DNA of 15,816 nucleotides from Cyanobacteria bacterium UBA7694 (GTDB lineage Bacteria > Cyanobacteriota > Sericytochromatia > UBA7694), in assembly GCA_002482705.1 (NCBI GenBank), contig DLGM01000206.1, positions 1 to 15,816 on the forward strand, written 5' to 3'. The stretch's first letter is position 1. Each line of letters opens with the position of its first letter. The translations under genes and the position numbers were made by a program. The notes beneath the pieces are model-generated. The model saw only the letters and a list, made by a program, of their open reading frames with translations, ran no database searches and was not told the DNA's origin. Shown one piece after another: positions 5,830 through 12,306 of the stretch.

Positions 5830-5982
5830 CAACTGGTATTGTAGAAATACCCCTACTACGCTAAAGTTTTGGCTATCCATGCAGGAGTTAGCTTATCAGC
5901 CAGTATCAGTAAGTTATTGGCTCCAGCACTGAGGCTCAGTGCCAGGCCTGGGTCGCAGCCAACTTAGCTGCGGCCCATTTTT
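5830..5982 (+). ncRNA. Predicted structured small RNA or structured 3' UTR, rightward
   Basis: This non-coding stretch holds a series of hairpins on the plus strand: GGTATT/AATACC with loop GTAGA (5835-5851); AGCCAGTA/TATTGGCT with a 9-base loop (5898-5922, 8 bp including one G-U); GCACTGA/TCAGTGC with loop GGC (5927-5943); and the terminator stem (5950-5976). Three stems in a row directly before a terminator suggest a functional RNA. The 5' end is uncertain; TAAAGT at 5862-5867 is only a fair -10. It could be a separate RNA driven from the right array, or the 3' end of the regulator mRNA. No reading frame with a believable product is present. Confidence 0.35.
5950..5982 (+). terminator. Intrinsic terminator, rightward
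   Basis: GGGTCGCAGC (5950-5959) pairs with GCTGCGGCCC (5967-5976) over 10 bp with one G-U, around a 7-base loop, followed by ATTTTT. It points rightward and ends exactly at the stop codon of the convergent glycosyltransferase gene. Confidence 0.75.
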
Positions 5983-8900
5983 CATGCGCTCTGCTGGCGC
6001 AACCGGGCATACACCTGCCAATCCTCAGCGGTGCTTTCCCCCTCTTTGAGGGCCCGGGCAAAATAATAACGGGCCTGGGCCGAATCCTGCTCAGCCTCTG
6101 CCAATTCCGCCAATAACAACAAGACCTGACGCCGGGGCGGGGTAATTTGGAGCGGGTCCTGTTCTGGCAATAACTGCTCAAGCTGCTCAAGGACATGGTG
6201 GGCAGCCTGAACAGCCTGAGCACTATTGCCCAACAGCGCTGCTGTACGAGCCCCTAATAGCTGCAACCACAGATCCGGTTCAAGCCAACGCAATAAAAGA
6301 CTGTGCAAAGCCTCGGGACGCCCCTGCTGCAACCACAACACCCCCAGTTGGGTAGCCAAGGTATTGCGTAGACGAAGATCATCGCGAATGACCTCTAGAC
6401 CTTTGAGCCAAACCGACTCAGCCGCATCCAGGCGCTGGTGCTGTAAGTGCAATTGGCCCAAAATCAGGTAGAGACGGGCATTGTCCGGGGCTGCTGGGGC
6501 ATTTGCCAGCGCCGCTTCCATCAGCGCCAGATCGCGCTGTGCTTTGCCCTTGTGATGGCGCACTTCTTGGCGATAACCACGGTGCAAAATGGGCAAATGA
6601 GGCAAAAACAGGTACTGCATCGGGCGTTCTTCCGGGGGCACCAACAGCTCGTGGATACGCCCCTGATAAGCATAACCCCGATGGTTGCGGAAACAGCGGG
6701 GTACGGGCAAGGTATCCGCAGGAATGATTTTGCCATTGGCTTCTACGGCCTGAATCGGGAACACCAGGGCATCAATCTCTTGGGGTACATAAGGCAAATG
6801 TTCGCGCAACAGAGGTAAAAATTCGCTCGGCACATATTCATCTGCATCCAGGGTGAGAATCCAGTCAGATTGGGCTTGGGCCAAGGCAAAATTACGTGCT
6901 TCAGCAAAGTTATCTCCCCAGGGGAAGTCAAACAAATGCACGCGGGGATAACTTTGGGCCAGCTCACGGGTATTGTCTTGAGATCCGGTATCGACCACAA
7001 TAATCTCCGCGACATCCGTACCTAAACTGTCGAGACAGGCCGGGAGCATGGCAGCCTCATCACGCACAATCATACACACACTCAGGGGCAAGGGGGCATC
7101 AGAGACAGACCCAGCCAGAAGTGAAGACTCCCGTCGCGGAAACTGTTTTTCGAGAGCCACCACGGCACACGCAGAGGAGGCACTGGCCGAAGCCTGTTGC
7201 AACAGGCCGTTGCGAGCCATGCGCATGAGCTGGGCCAAAGAGGCGCCATTGACCTCTTGCCAGCGCTGGGTGTGTTCACGATTCGTGACAAACAAAGCGG
7301 GCAAACTCAGCACATCGCCGCCAGCGCGAGGTAACGGCTGACCGGGAGCCAGCAGCGGAACGCCACTAGCCTGGAGTTCGGCCAACACTTCAGGTGCAGG
7401 CGCCACACGATAGGGTAAAACCCAAGTGCTCAGCCCCAAAGGCAAAGGTAAATCTTCGCTCAGAATGGCCACCGGGGGCAATAGCTCAGGCGTAAATTGT
7501 GTTTGCGCCCAATGGAGAGCCTCTTCCACCAAACTGGTATCCACCGAGCCGGGAATGGCAAAGATGACCCGATCTTCGGCAATAAATTCGCTCAGATAGG
7601 CTTTGAGTGCCTGATCAATGCCGTTTTCCCAGGTCGGAGCCAGGGGGAAAACAAAAACAAACGGGGGTTGCTCAGGGGCAACGGGCATGAGTGGGAGCAC
7701 CACGGCCATTGGCAGCGTCTGGGCCTGCAACTGGCGAATCGCCTGCTGGGCCTGAGCATGTTGGGGAAAGCGCTTGAGCAGCTCTTCAAAGGCCGCAATG
7801 GCTTCGGGAATACGGCCCAAATTGGCAAGCGTTTTGCCCAAGTCCATATGGGATTCGGGATGTTGGGGATTGAGGGCAATCGCCTGACGGTAAAAGTGCT
7901 CAGCTTGGATGTAATCCCGTTGCGCAAAATAGGTATAGGCCAAATTGTGGATGAGCTGATGCTCTTGGGGCACATACACAATCAGTTGCTCTAAAAGCCT
8001 GCGCGCCTGCGCAAAATAACCCTGTTGAAGAATCTGGACGCTCCAGGCCACCGCAACCGACAGGCTGAAGCTGTGCAGCGTTTGTTCAGGGCTGCTGAGC
8101 AAAGCGAAAAAATCGGTGGTAATCGTTTCAGCAGCTTGACTTTCCGCACCACTCAAGGCCAAAAGCGCTTGGCGAACAGGAGCGGCAATGCCGGGCAGCT
8201 CCTCTTCCGCCAAAAGGGCGGGTAAAACCTCTAAGTGTTGCGCCAAAAAGGCACTGCGCACGACACTGGCTTTGATCACCGGATGTTCGGGAAGTTTTTC
8301 AAGGGCCTGTTGGAATAAATGGTAAGCCTGGGTAAAACGCCCCTCTTGTAAATAGAGTTCCCCTAAACCCATGGGGGCCTTCCATTCAATATCAGCCCGT
8401 TCCGACCACGGGTTGGCGGTAAAAAAGTCTTGCGTTCGGCCTATTTCCAACACTTTCTGATAACATTCAACCGCCAAGATATTTTGGCCCGTATGATTGG
8501 CAATCACCCCCATCATGACCCATAAACCGGGCATTTTCTCAAGGGCCGGCTGCTCTTGGCGATAGCGTTCAAATAGCTCCAAAGCGCGCTCATGCTGGCG
8601 CAGTTCCCACATCACCTTAATATGATAGAGATGAGCCAGGCAATGCCAAAAGGTCGTGGCAGGCTCAGCAGCCAAGGTTCGCCACAGTTGCAAAGCTTGA
8701 CTGTCAGATTGGGCGCGGAATGCCGATAAACCCAATAAAAAACGCGAACGGGGAGCATGGGCTGTAGCAGAAAAGACCTCAGCACCCGTGCGGTTGAGGA
8801 TCCAGTGACTCTGAATCAGGGGATCAAGCCCTGATATAAAAGGGGGGCTGCCTTCGCCCAAGAGAAAAGGGCTATCGCGGTGTACCAAGCGGATCTGAAT

Positions 8901-9236
8901 CTCCTGATCGCGCTCGCTTTGACAGCGCAGAGCAACGGCTTGAATCCCTTCCGGCACCTCAAAAGCCGCTATCTGGGCCACCAAATCACTGCTCGGGTAT
9001 TCACCCGGCCCCAGCAACCAGATCCACTCACTCTGTGCTTGGGCGATCGCCTCGGTACACACTTCAGCCAAAGTTTCCGGGCTCGCACTCCAAGCCTGAA
9101 TCGGACAGGGGAATTGCGGCAATACTTTCAGAGGCGCAGCGCTGATCAACAGCACCTCCTGAGCCCCTGCGGCAAAGGTTTCTAGGCCAGGGGAAGGAAG
9201 AGCGGTTACGTAGGCACAGAGGCTAAAGGCTGGCAT
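5982..9236 (-). CDS. Large TPR-containing family 2 glycosyltransferase
   Basis: A 1084-residue protein, probably cytoplasmic, that should transfer a sugar from a nucleotide-sugar donor; the acceptor is unknown. The intact GT2 (GT-A fold) domain spans about 717-885: LSVCMIVRDE opens it, IIVVDTGSQDNT binds the nucleotide, FAEARNFAL follows, and the metal-binding motif is LDADE (796-800). TPR-like helices occur at about 285-320, 425-495 and again at 915-1070. The N terminus (1-150) resembles a second, degenerate GT2 domain: QSEWIWLLGPGEY (68-80) lines up with QSDWILTLDADEY (789-801), with the metal-binding aspartates lost. A segment at about 525-660 has alternating strands and helices but is unassigned. 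The start is supported by AAGGAG on the minus strand (9247-9252), 10 bases before the ATG. No signal peptide. It stands alone, divergent from the coiled-coil gene. Confidence 0.88.
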   Translation of the reverse strand: MPAFSLCAYVTALPSPGLETFAAGAQEVLLISAAPLKVLPQFPCPIQAWSASPETLAEVCTEAIAQAQSEWIWLLGPGEYPSSDLVAQIAAFEVPEGIQAVALRCQSERDQEIQIRLVHRDSPFLLGEGSPPFISGLDPLIQSHWILNRTGAEVFSATAHAPRSRFLLGLSAFRAQSDSQALQLWRTLAAEPATTFWHCLAHLYHIKVMWELRQHERALELFERYRQEQPALEKMPGLWVMMGVIANHTGQNILAVECYQKVLEIGRTQDFFTANPWSERADIEWKAPMGLGELYLQEGRFTQAYHLFQQALEKLPEHPVIKASVVRSAFLAQHLEVLPALLAEEELPGIAAPVRQALLALSGAESQAAETITTDFFALLSSPEQTLHSFSLSVAVAWSVQILQQGYFAQARRLLEQLIVYVPQEHQLIHNLAYTYFAQRDYIQAEHFYRQAIALNPQHPESHMDLGKTLANLGRIPEAIAAFEELLKRFPQHAQAQQAIRQLQAQTLPMAVVLPLMPVAPEQPPFVFVFPLAPTWENGIDQALKAYLSEFIAEDRVIFAIPGSVDTSLVEEALHWAQTQFTPELLPPVAILSEDLPLPLGLSTWVLPYRVAPAPEVLAELQASGVPLLAPGQPLPRAGGDVLSLPALFVTNREHTQRWQEVNGASLAQLMRMARNGLLQQASASASSACAVVALEKQFPRRESSLLAGSVSDAPLPLSVCMIVRDEAAMLPACLDSLGTDVAEIIVVDTGSQDNTRELAQSYPRVHLFDFPWGDNFAEARNFALAQAQSDWILTLDADEYVPSEFLPLLREHLPYVPQEIDALVFPIQAVEANGKIIPADTLPVPRCFRNHRGYAYQGRIHELLVPPEERPMQYLFLPHLPILHRGYRQEVRHHKGKAQRDLALMEAALANAPAAPDNARLYLILGQLHLQHQRLDAAESVWLKGLEVIRDDLRLRNTLATQLGVLWLQQGRPEALHSLLLRWLEPDLWLQLLGARTAALLGNSAQAVQAAHHVLEQLEQLLPEQDPLQITPPRRQVLLLLAELAEAEQDSAQARYYFARALKEGESTAEDWQVYARLRQQSA

Positions 9237-9330
9237 GAAAAGAGAGCTCCTTGGGTAAAATGGTTGCAGTTGCAGCTCGCCTTCAATGTAACATGCTCTG
9301 ATTCCCTGCTCCTAACCCCGAGCTGACGAT

Positions 9331-9336
9331 TATAAT
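9331..9336 (+). promoter_or_regulatory. Perfect -10 hexamer TATAAT upstream of the coiled-coil gene
   Basis: A consensus TATAAT lies in the divergent region between the glycosyltransferase and the coiled-coil gene, giving a rightward start near 9343 and a leader of about 27 bases. The -35 is not recognisable. The surrounding ATTATAAT is nearly symmetrical, so it could also serve the leftward gene. Confidence 0.4.
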
Positions 9337-9369
9337 GAGCAGGAAAGTACATAACGAAAGGGTATACCT

Positions 9370-9741
9370 GTGACCTTACCCACCTCTTCCGCTGAAGGAA
9401 TGGATCCCCTATTTTTACTGATTGACCAAAAACTTGAGCATTTGCGCGGTCGCACCGATGAACTCGTCAAGCTCCAGCACACGACTGCCACCCAGGTGGA
9501 AAGTTATGATCGCCAACAAGAACAAAAGTTACACCAACACCAAATGGCCCTTAAAGAGCTTGAAAATCAACTGCAATACCTGTCCCACAAAATACAAATA
9601 CAAATTAAGGATCTAGAAAGCGGGATTACCAAAATACAACACGAAACACGCACAGAATTGGTGGATATTCACTTCTCCTGTAAAGAGCAAATTGACAATT
9701 TAGCCCGCCGCCTAGAGGTCCTTGAGAAGTTAATCCTCTAA
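9370..9741 (+). CDS. Small coiled-coil protein of unknown function
   Basis: A 123-residue, mostly helical and very polar protein. After a short N-terminal segment (PLFLLIDQKLEHL, about 13-25) it is a continuous heptad-like stretch rich in Gln, Glu, Lys and His to the C terminus, ending in LARRLEVLEKLIL, which looks like a coiled-coil dimerisation helix. No signal peptide or catalytic motif is seen. The start is GTG at 9370, supported by AAAGGG at 9357-9362 seven bases upstream; the alternative ATG at 9400 lacks such a site. It lies between the divergent glycosyltransferase and a tRNA with its own promoter, so it is probably transcribed alone. Function unknown. Confidence 0.7.
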   Translation: MTLPTSSAEGMDPLFLLIDQKLEHLRGRTDELVKLQHTTATQVESYDRQQEQKLHQHQMALKELENQLQYLSHKIQIQIKDLESGITKIQHETRTELVDIHFSCKEQIDNLARRLEVLEKLIL

Positions 9742-9768
9742 ATTTTAGAAAAAGTTGAGGCAATCCTA

Positions 9769-9797
9769 GTGACACTTTAAAGTGAGTTAAGTAAAAT
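9769..9797 (+). promoter_or_regulatory. Predicted promoter of tRNA-Gly
   Basis: GTGACA (9769-9774) and TAAAAT (9792-9797) are separated by 17 bp and each match the sigma-70 consensus at 5/6. The start would be near 9804, some 24 bases before the mature tRNA. The perfect 12 bp palindrome CACTTTAAAGTG (9773-9784) overlaps the end of the -35 and the spacer. Confidence 0.6.
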
Positions 9798-9827
9798 AGA
9801 GTACGTGATGAGCGTCGCGCATCAAAT

Positions 9828-9899
9828 GCGGGAGTAGCTCAGTGGTAGAGCTCCTCCTTGCCAAGGAGGAGGTCGCGAGTTCGAATCTCGTCTCCCGCT
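9828..9899 (+). tRNA. trnG-GCC: tRNA-Gly (anticodon GCC)
   Basis: A full 72-base cloverleaf. The acceptor stem is GCGGGAG/CTCCCGC (9828-9834 and 9892-9898). The D stem is GCTC/GAGC. The anticodon stem is CCTCC/GGAGG around TTGCCAA, with anticodon GCC at 9860-9862. The T arm is GCGAG-TTCGAAT-CTCGT, with one G-U pair. The discriminator base is T, common in bacterial tRNA-Gly. CCA is not encoded and must be added after transcription. It reads GGC and GGU codons. It has its own promoter and terminator. Confidence 0.97.
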
Positions 9900-9906
9900 C
9901 TCACCC

Positions 9907-9940
9907 AAAAGCCCTTCAGTTGAAGGGCTTTTGTCGTTTT
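9907..9940 (+). terminator. Intrinsic terminator after tRNA-Gly
   Basis: AAAAGCCCTTC and GAAGGGCTTTT form an 11 bp stem around AGTT, followed by TGTCGTTTTT. It begins 8 bases after the tRNA. The A-rich 5' side means it may also work leftward. Confidence 0.85.
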
Positions 9941-9998
9941 TGCGCAAGATCACACTTTCAATGTGCATCACCCAACGCCACAAACCTTAGGCGAGCGC

Positions 9999-10004
9999 TA
10001 TAAT
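9999..10004 (+). promoter_or_regulatory. Perfect -10 hexamer TATAAT upstream of the FecR-domain gene
   Basis: A consensus TATAAT 38 bp before the ATG at 10043, with no clear -35 at standard spacing. It would give a leader of about 30 bases containing the purine-rich AGAAAAGAGA as ribosome-binding site. Confidence 0.4.
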
Positions 10005-10042
10005 CAGAAGACACCGTGATTCCACAGAAAAGAGATTATTCC

Positions 10043-10693
10043 ATGCGCAAACCTATGTTTTTAAGTGCTTTAGCGCTGATCGTGCTAGCCAGCAGTCTTT
10101 GGGCCGCTACCCCCAGTCATTCTGCCGCTGGCCAAGCTGGAGCCATTGCCAGCACCTTTGGTACCGTGCAAGCCCGGGGTTATCAGGGATGGGGCAAAGC
10201 GTTCCGCAACCAGGCTCTGTTTGATGGACAAACCGTACGCACCGGCAGCCGCTCACGGGCTGAAATCCGTTATCAAAACGGGGCCATCACCCGTTTGGGC
10301 TCCAATACCCTGCTGCGTGTGCGCGGTACCCAAGACATGCGCTTACTGCGCGGCAAAACCTGGATTAAAAAACCTAAAAATGCCCAGCGCATGACCATTC
10401 GCACTCCGATCGCAGTCGCCTCGATTGTGGGTACCGAGCTGTTTATTTCCCACAGCGACAACAATACCAGCCATGTGACCACCCTCAATGGCGTCGTTGA
10501 AGTGACCGGTGAACTGGGGGATAAACAGACCGTTAACCCCGGTGAATGGGTGGAAATTGAGCCCGGTAAACCGCTTGAAAAACCCACCAAATTTGACTGG
10601 AATACCCTCAAGAAACAAGAGCGTTTCTTGATTGATCCCGACTTTATTCCCGCCCCAGATGAACCCGTTGATAACGACGAAGACTGGAAATAA
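10043..10693 (+). CDS. Exported FecR-domain protein
   Basis: A 216-residue protein with a clear Sec signal peptide (1-21, hydrophobic core LSALALIVLASSLWA, cleavage likely after A21), so it works outside the cytoplasmic membrane. Residues about 35-175 form a FecR domain: DGQTVRTGSRSRAEIRYQNG (61-80), then TRLGSNT, RTPIAVASIVGTEL (120-133) and VNPGEWVEI (164-172). FecR domains occur in anti-sigma factors, but they also occur in stand-alone exported proteins. Here there is no transmembrane helix after the signal, no cytoplasmic anti-sigma segment and no sigma factor nearby, so a structural or envelope role is more likely. The tail is acidic (DEPVDNDEDWK). The ATG at 10043 is preferred over the GTG at 10016 because the signal peptide begins there. 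It precedes two porin genes. Confidence 0.85.
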   Translation: MRKPMFLSALALIVLASSLWAATPSHSAAGQAGAIASTFGTVQARGYQGWGKAFRNQALFDGQTVRTGSRSRAEIRYQNGAITRLGSNTLLRVRGTQDMRLLRGKTWIKKPKNAQRMTIRTPIAVASIVGTELFISHSDNNTSHVTTLNGVVEVTGELGDKQTVNPGEWVEIEPGKPLEKPTKFDWNTLKKQERFLIDPDFIPAPDEPVDNDEDWK

Positions 10694-10702
10694 CGCCCGC
10701 GT

Positions 10703-10730
10703 TTGCCATTGCCAGAGAGCACGTTACAAT
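10703..10730 (+). promoter_or_regulatory. Predicted promoter of the SLH-porin pair
   Basis: TTGCCA (10703-10708) and TACAAT (10725-10730) have a 16 bp spacer and match the consensus at 5/6 each. The start would be near 10737, leaving a leader of about 80 bases before the ATG at 10817. That is longer than for other genes here. Confidence 0.5.
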
Positions 10731-10816
10731 GGGTTGAGGAGATAGCAGCCTAAGGCCCTATGTCCTCAGCCCATCAGCATGGGCTCAGACTCGTTTATAT
10801 TTCTGGGGGTCTTATC

Positions 10817-12283
10817 ATGTTTCGCTTCTTTGCGGCCCTTGCACTCAGTGTGGGTGTGATGTTGCCAACCTTGGCCCAAATCCCTGGGGATATTCCCATG
10901 AACCATTGGGCGCGCCCTGCATTAACACAATTGCAAGACAAGTACGGCCTCCAGTTAAAATACCCCGATGGCAGTTTTCGTGGAGATCGCACCCTCAGCC
11001 GCTACGAAATGGCGGCCTTGGTTGCCCAGATGCTCACCCAACTCGATCAACACTTACTCAGTGCCCGAGAGCAGGCCCTAATTCAAAAGTTACAACAGGA
11101 GTTCGCCGGCGAGCTGGAAAATATCCAAACGCGCCTAGACAACCTTGAAGAACAAAGCGACCTGCACCATGATGCCCAAGAACGCCAACAGGAAACCCTG
11201 AGCACTTTACAGCAACAGTTGGCCCAGATCCGTCTGTTTGGGTCTTTGGCAGTCCGTTATTGCATCATGAGTACCCGCATCTTTTCTGAACCCCAGAACA
11301 TCTTTACCCGCAATCTCAATGGCAATAATGTACAAATGCGCTTGGGAGCCGGGCTGGCGGGTGATCACGGCGACTTCGATTGGCAAATCCGCATCCTCAC
11401 CAACGAAAATGACTCTTATAACCTCTCTTGGTTTCCCTTTGGGGGCAATCACATTCCCCGAGCGCCACTGACCTTGGATCGTTTTATGATTGCCTATGAA
11501 CCGACCCTGGGAGAGCAATGGTCCACACGCCTGACTTTTGGCAAAGCCCCCAACCCCTTTCTCAAGAGTGAGCTGCTCTTTGACGAAGATGTCAGCTTAA
11601 CCGGTGCAACCCAGCAACTGGGGTGGCGGCCAGCGACCAAGGAAGGGTGGCAAGGTTTACAGGCAGCTTTCGCTGAACAGGTCCTGCTCGTACAAGACAC
11701 CAGTATGGCCTCAGGGATGCTGGGGGCAAGGCTAGATACCGCGTGGAAGCTGAGCCCAGAATTCGCATTGGAGCTAGGCAGTTCTTATGTACACTATCTA
11801 GGTACCGATGCTTTGGCACGTTATAACTTTAACCAAGGTTATCAAGGGCTGTTCAGTCAACGCAACCGTGGCACCAATCAAGGTTTCGACTCCGACTTTC
11901 ACGTGTTAAACCCCTATGTAGAACTTACCTGGACCCCTGAGGGAATCTGGCCCCTACGGGTGATTGGCGACGGTCTATACAACTTTGGGGCCGCAGATCG
12001 CAACCGCGCCTTAGGGCTAGAAGCCCATTGGGGAAACCATCGCCGCCCCGGTGATTGGGAGCTGATCTATGCCCTCAAGTGGCTCGAACAGGATGCGAAC
12101 CTCTCACTCATGGTCGATGAAAATGCCGCTGGCACCGATGTGTTGCACCAACGGTTTGAGGGCGTACTCAATCTGGCAGGGAAAACCTTCTGGAGTACCA
12201 CCCTACATGTACGCCACAGCCTGAGCCAACCAGATGTCGATGTACTGTATATTTTGTATACCGGTTTGCGCCAAGATTTTTAG
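10817..12283 (+). CDS. SLH-domain outer-membrane porin (first paralogue)
   Basis: A 488-residue outer-membrane protein. It has a signal peptide (1-20, cleavage after LPTLA), one SLH domain (about 24-73: IPMNHWARPAL, YPDGSFRGDR, LSRYEMAALVAQML), a coiled coil (about 80-138), then a beta-barrel region to a C-terminal phenylalanine (GLRQDF), the usual barrel-assembly signal. In cyanobacteria and other diderm Terrabacteria the SLH domain binds cell-wall polymer and tethers the outer membrane to peptidoglycan. The barrel has features of the putative-porin group, such as LDRFMIAYEP, FGKAPNPF and a late WELIYALKWLEQD...DE..AGTD pattern. The ATG at 10817 is chosen because the signal peptide starts there; an in-frame ATG at 10760 would bury it. 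It is followed 23 bp later by a paralogue. Confidence 0.9.
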   Translation: MFRFFAALALSVGVMLPTLAQIPGDIPMNHWARPALTQLQDKYGLQLKYPDGSFRGDRTLSRYEMAALVAQMLTQLDQHLLSAREQALIQKLQQEFAGELENIQTRLDNLEEQSDLHHDAQERQQETLSTLQQQLAQIRLFGSLAVRYCIMSTRIFSEPQNIFTRNLNGNNVQMRLGAGLAGDHGDFDWQIRILTNENDSYNLSWFPFGGNHIPRAPLTLDRFMIAYEPTLGEQWSTRLTFGKAPNPFLKSELLFDEDVSLTGATQQLGWRPATKEGWQGLQAAFAEQVLLVQDTSMASGMLGARLDTAWKLSPEFALELGSSYVHYLGTDALARYNFNQGYQGLFSQRNRGTNQGFDSDFHVLNPYVELTWTPEGIWPLRVIGDGLYNFGAADRNRALGLEAHWGNHRRPGDWELIYALKWLEQDANLSLMVDENAAGTDVLHQRFEGVLNLAGKTFWSTTLHVRHSLSQPDVDVLYILYTGLRQDF

Positions 12284-12306
12284 CCTCATTTGCAAAGGAT
12301 CAACCC

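Noticed and set aside
4626..5982. The two RNAs as CsrA/RsmA-sequestering RNAs.
   Set aside because: Such RNAs carry many GGA motifs in hairpin loops; only about one GGA occurs in an unpaired position in each of these.
6447..7994. Several plus-strand open frames of 66-165 codons opposite the glycosyltransferase.
   Set aside because: They are antisense shadows of a long, motif-rich gene and show no recognisable domain or ribosome-binding site.
10760..10816. An earlier in-frame start for the first SLH porin.
   Set aside because: It would place 19 unrelated residues before a textbook signal peptide.
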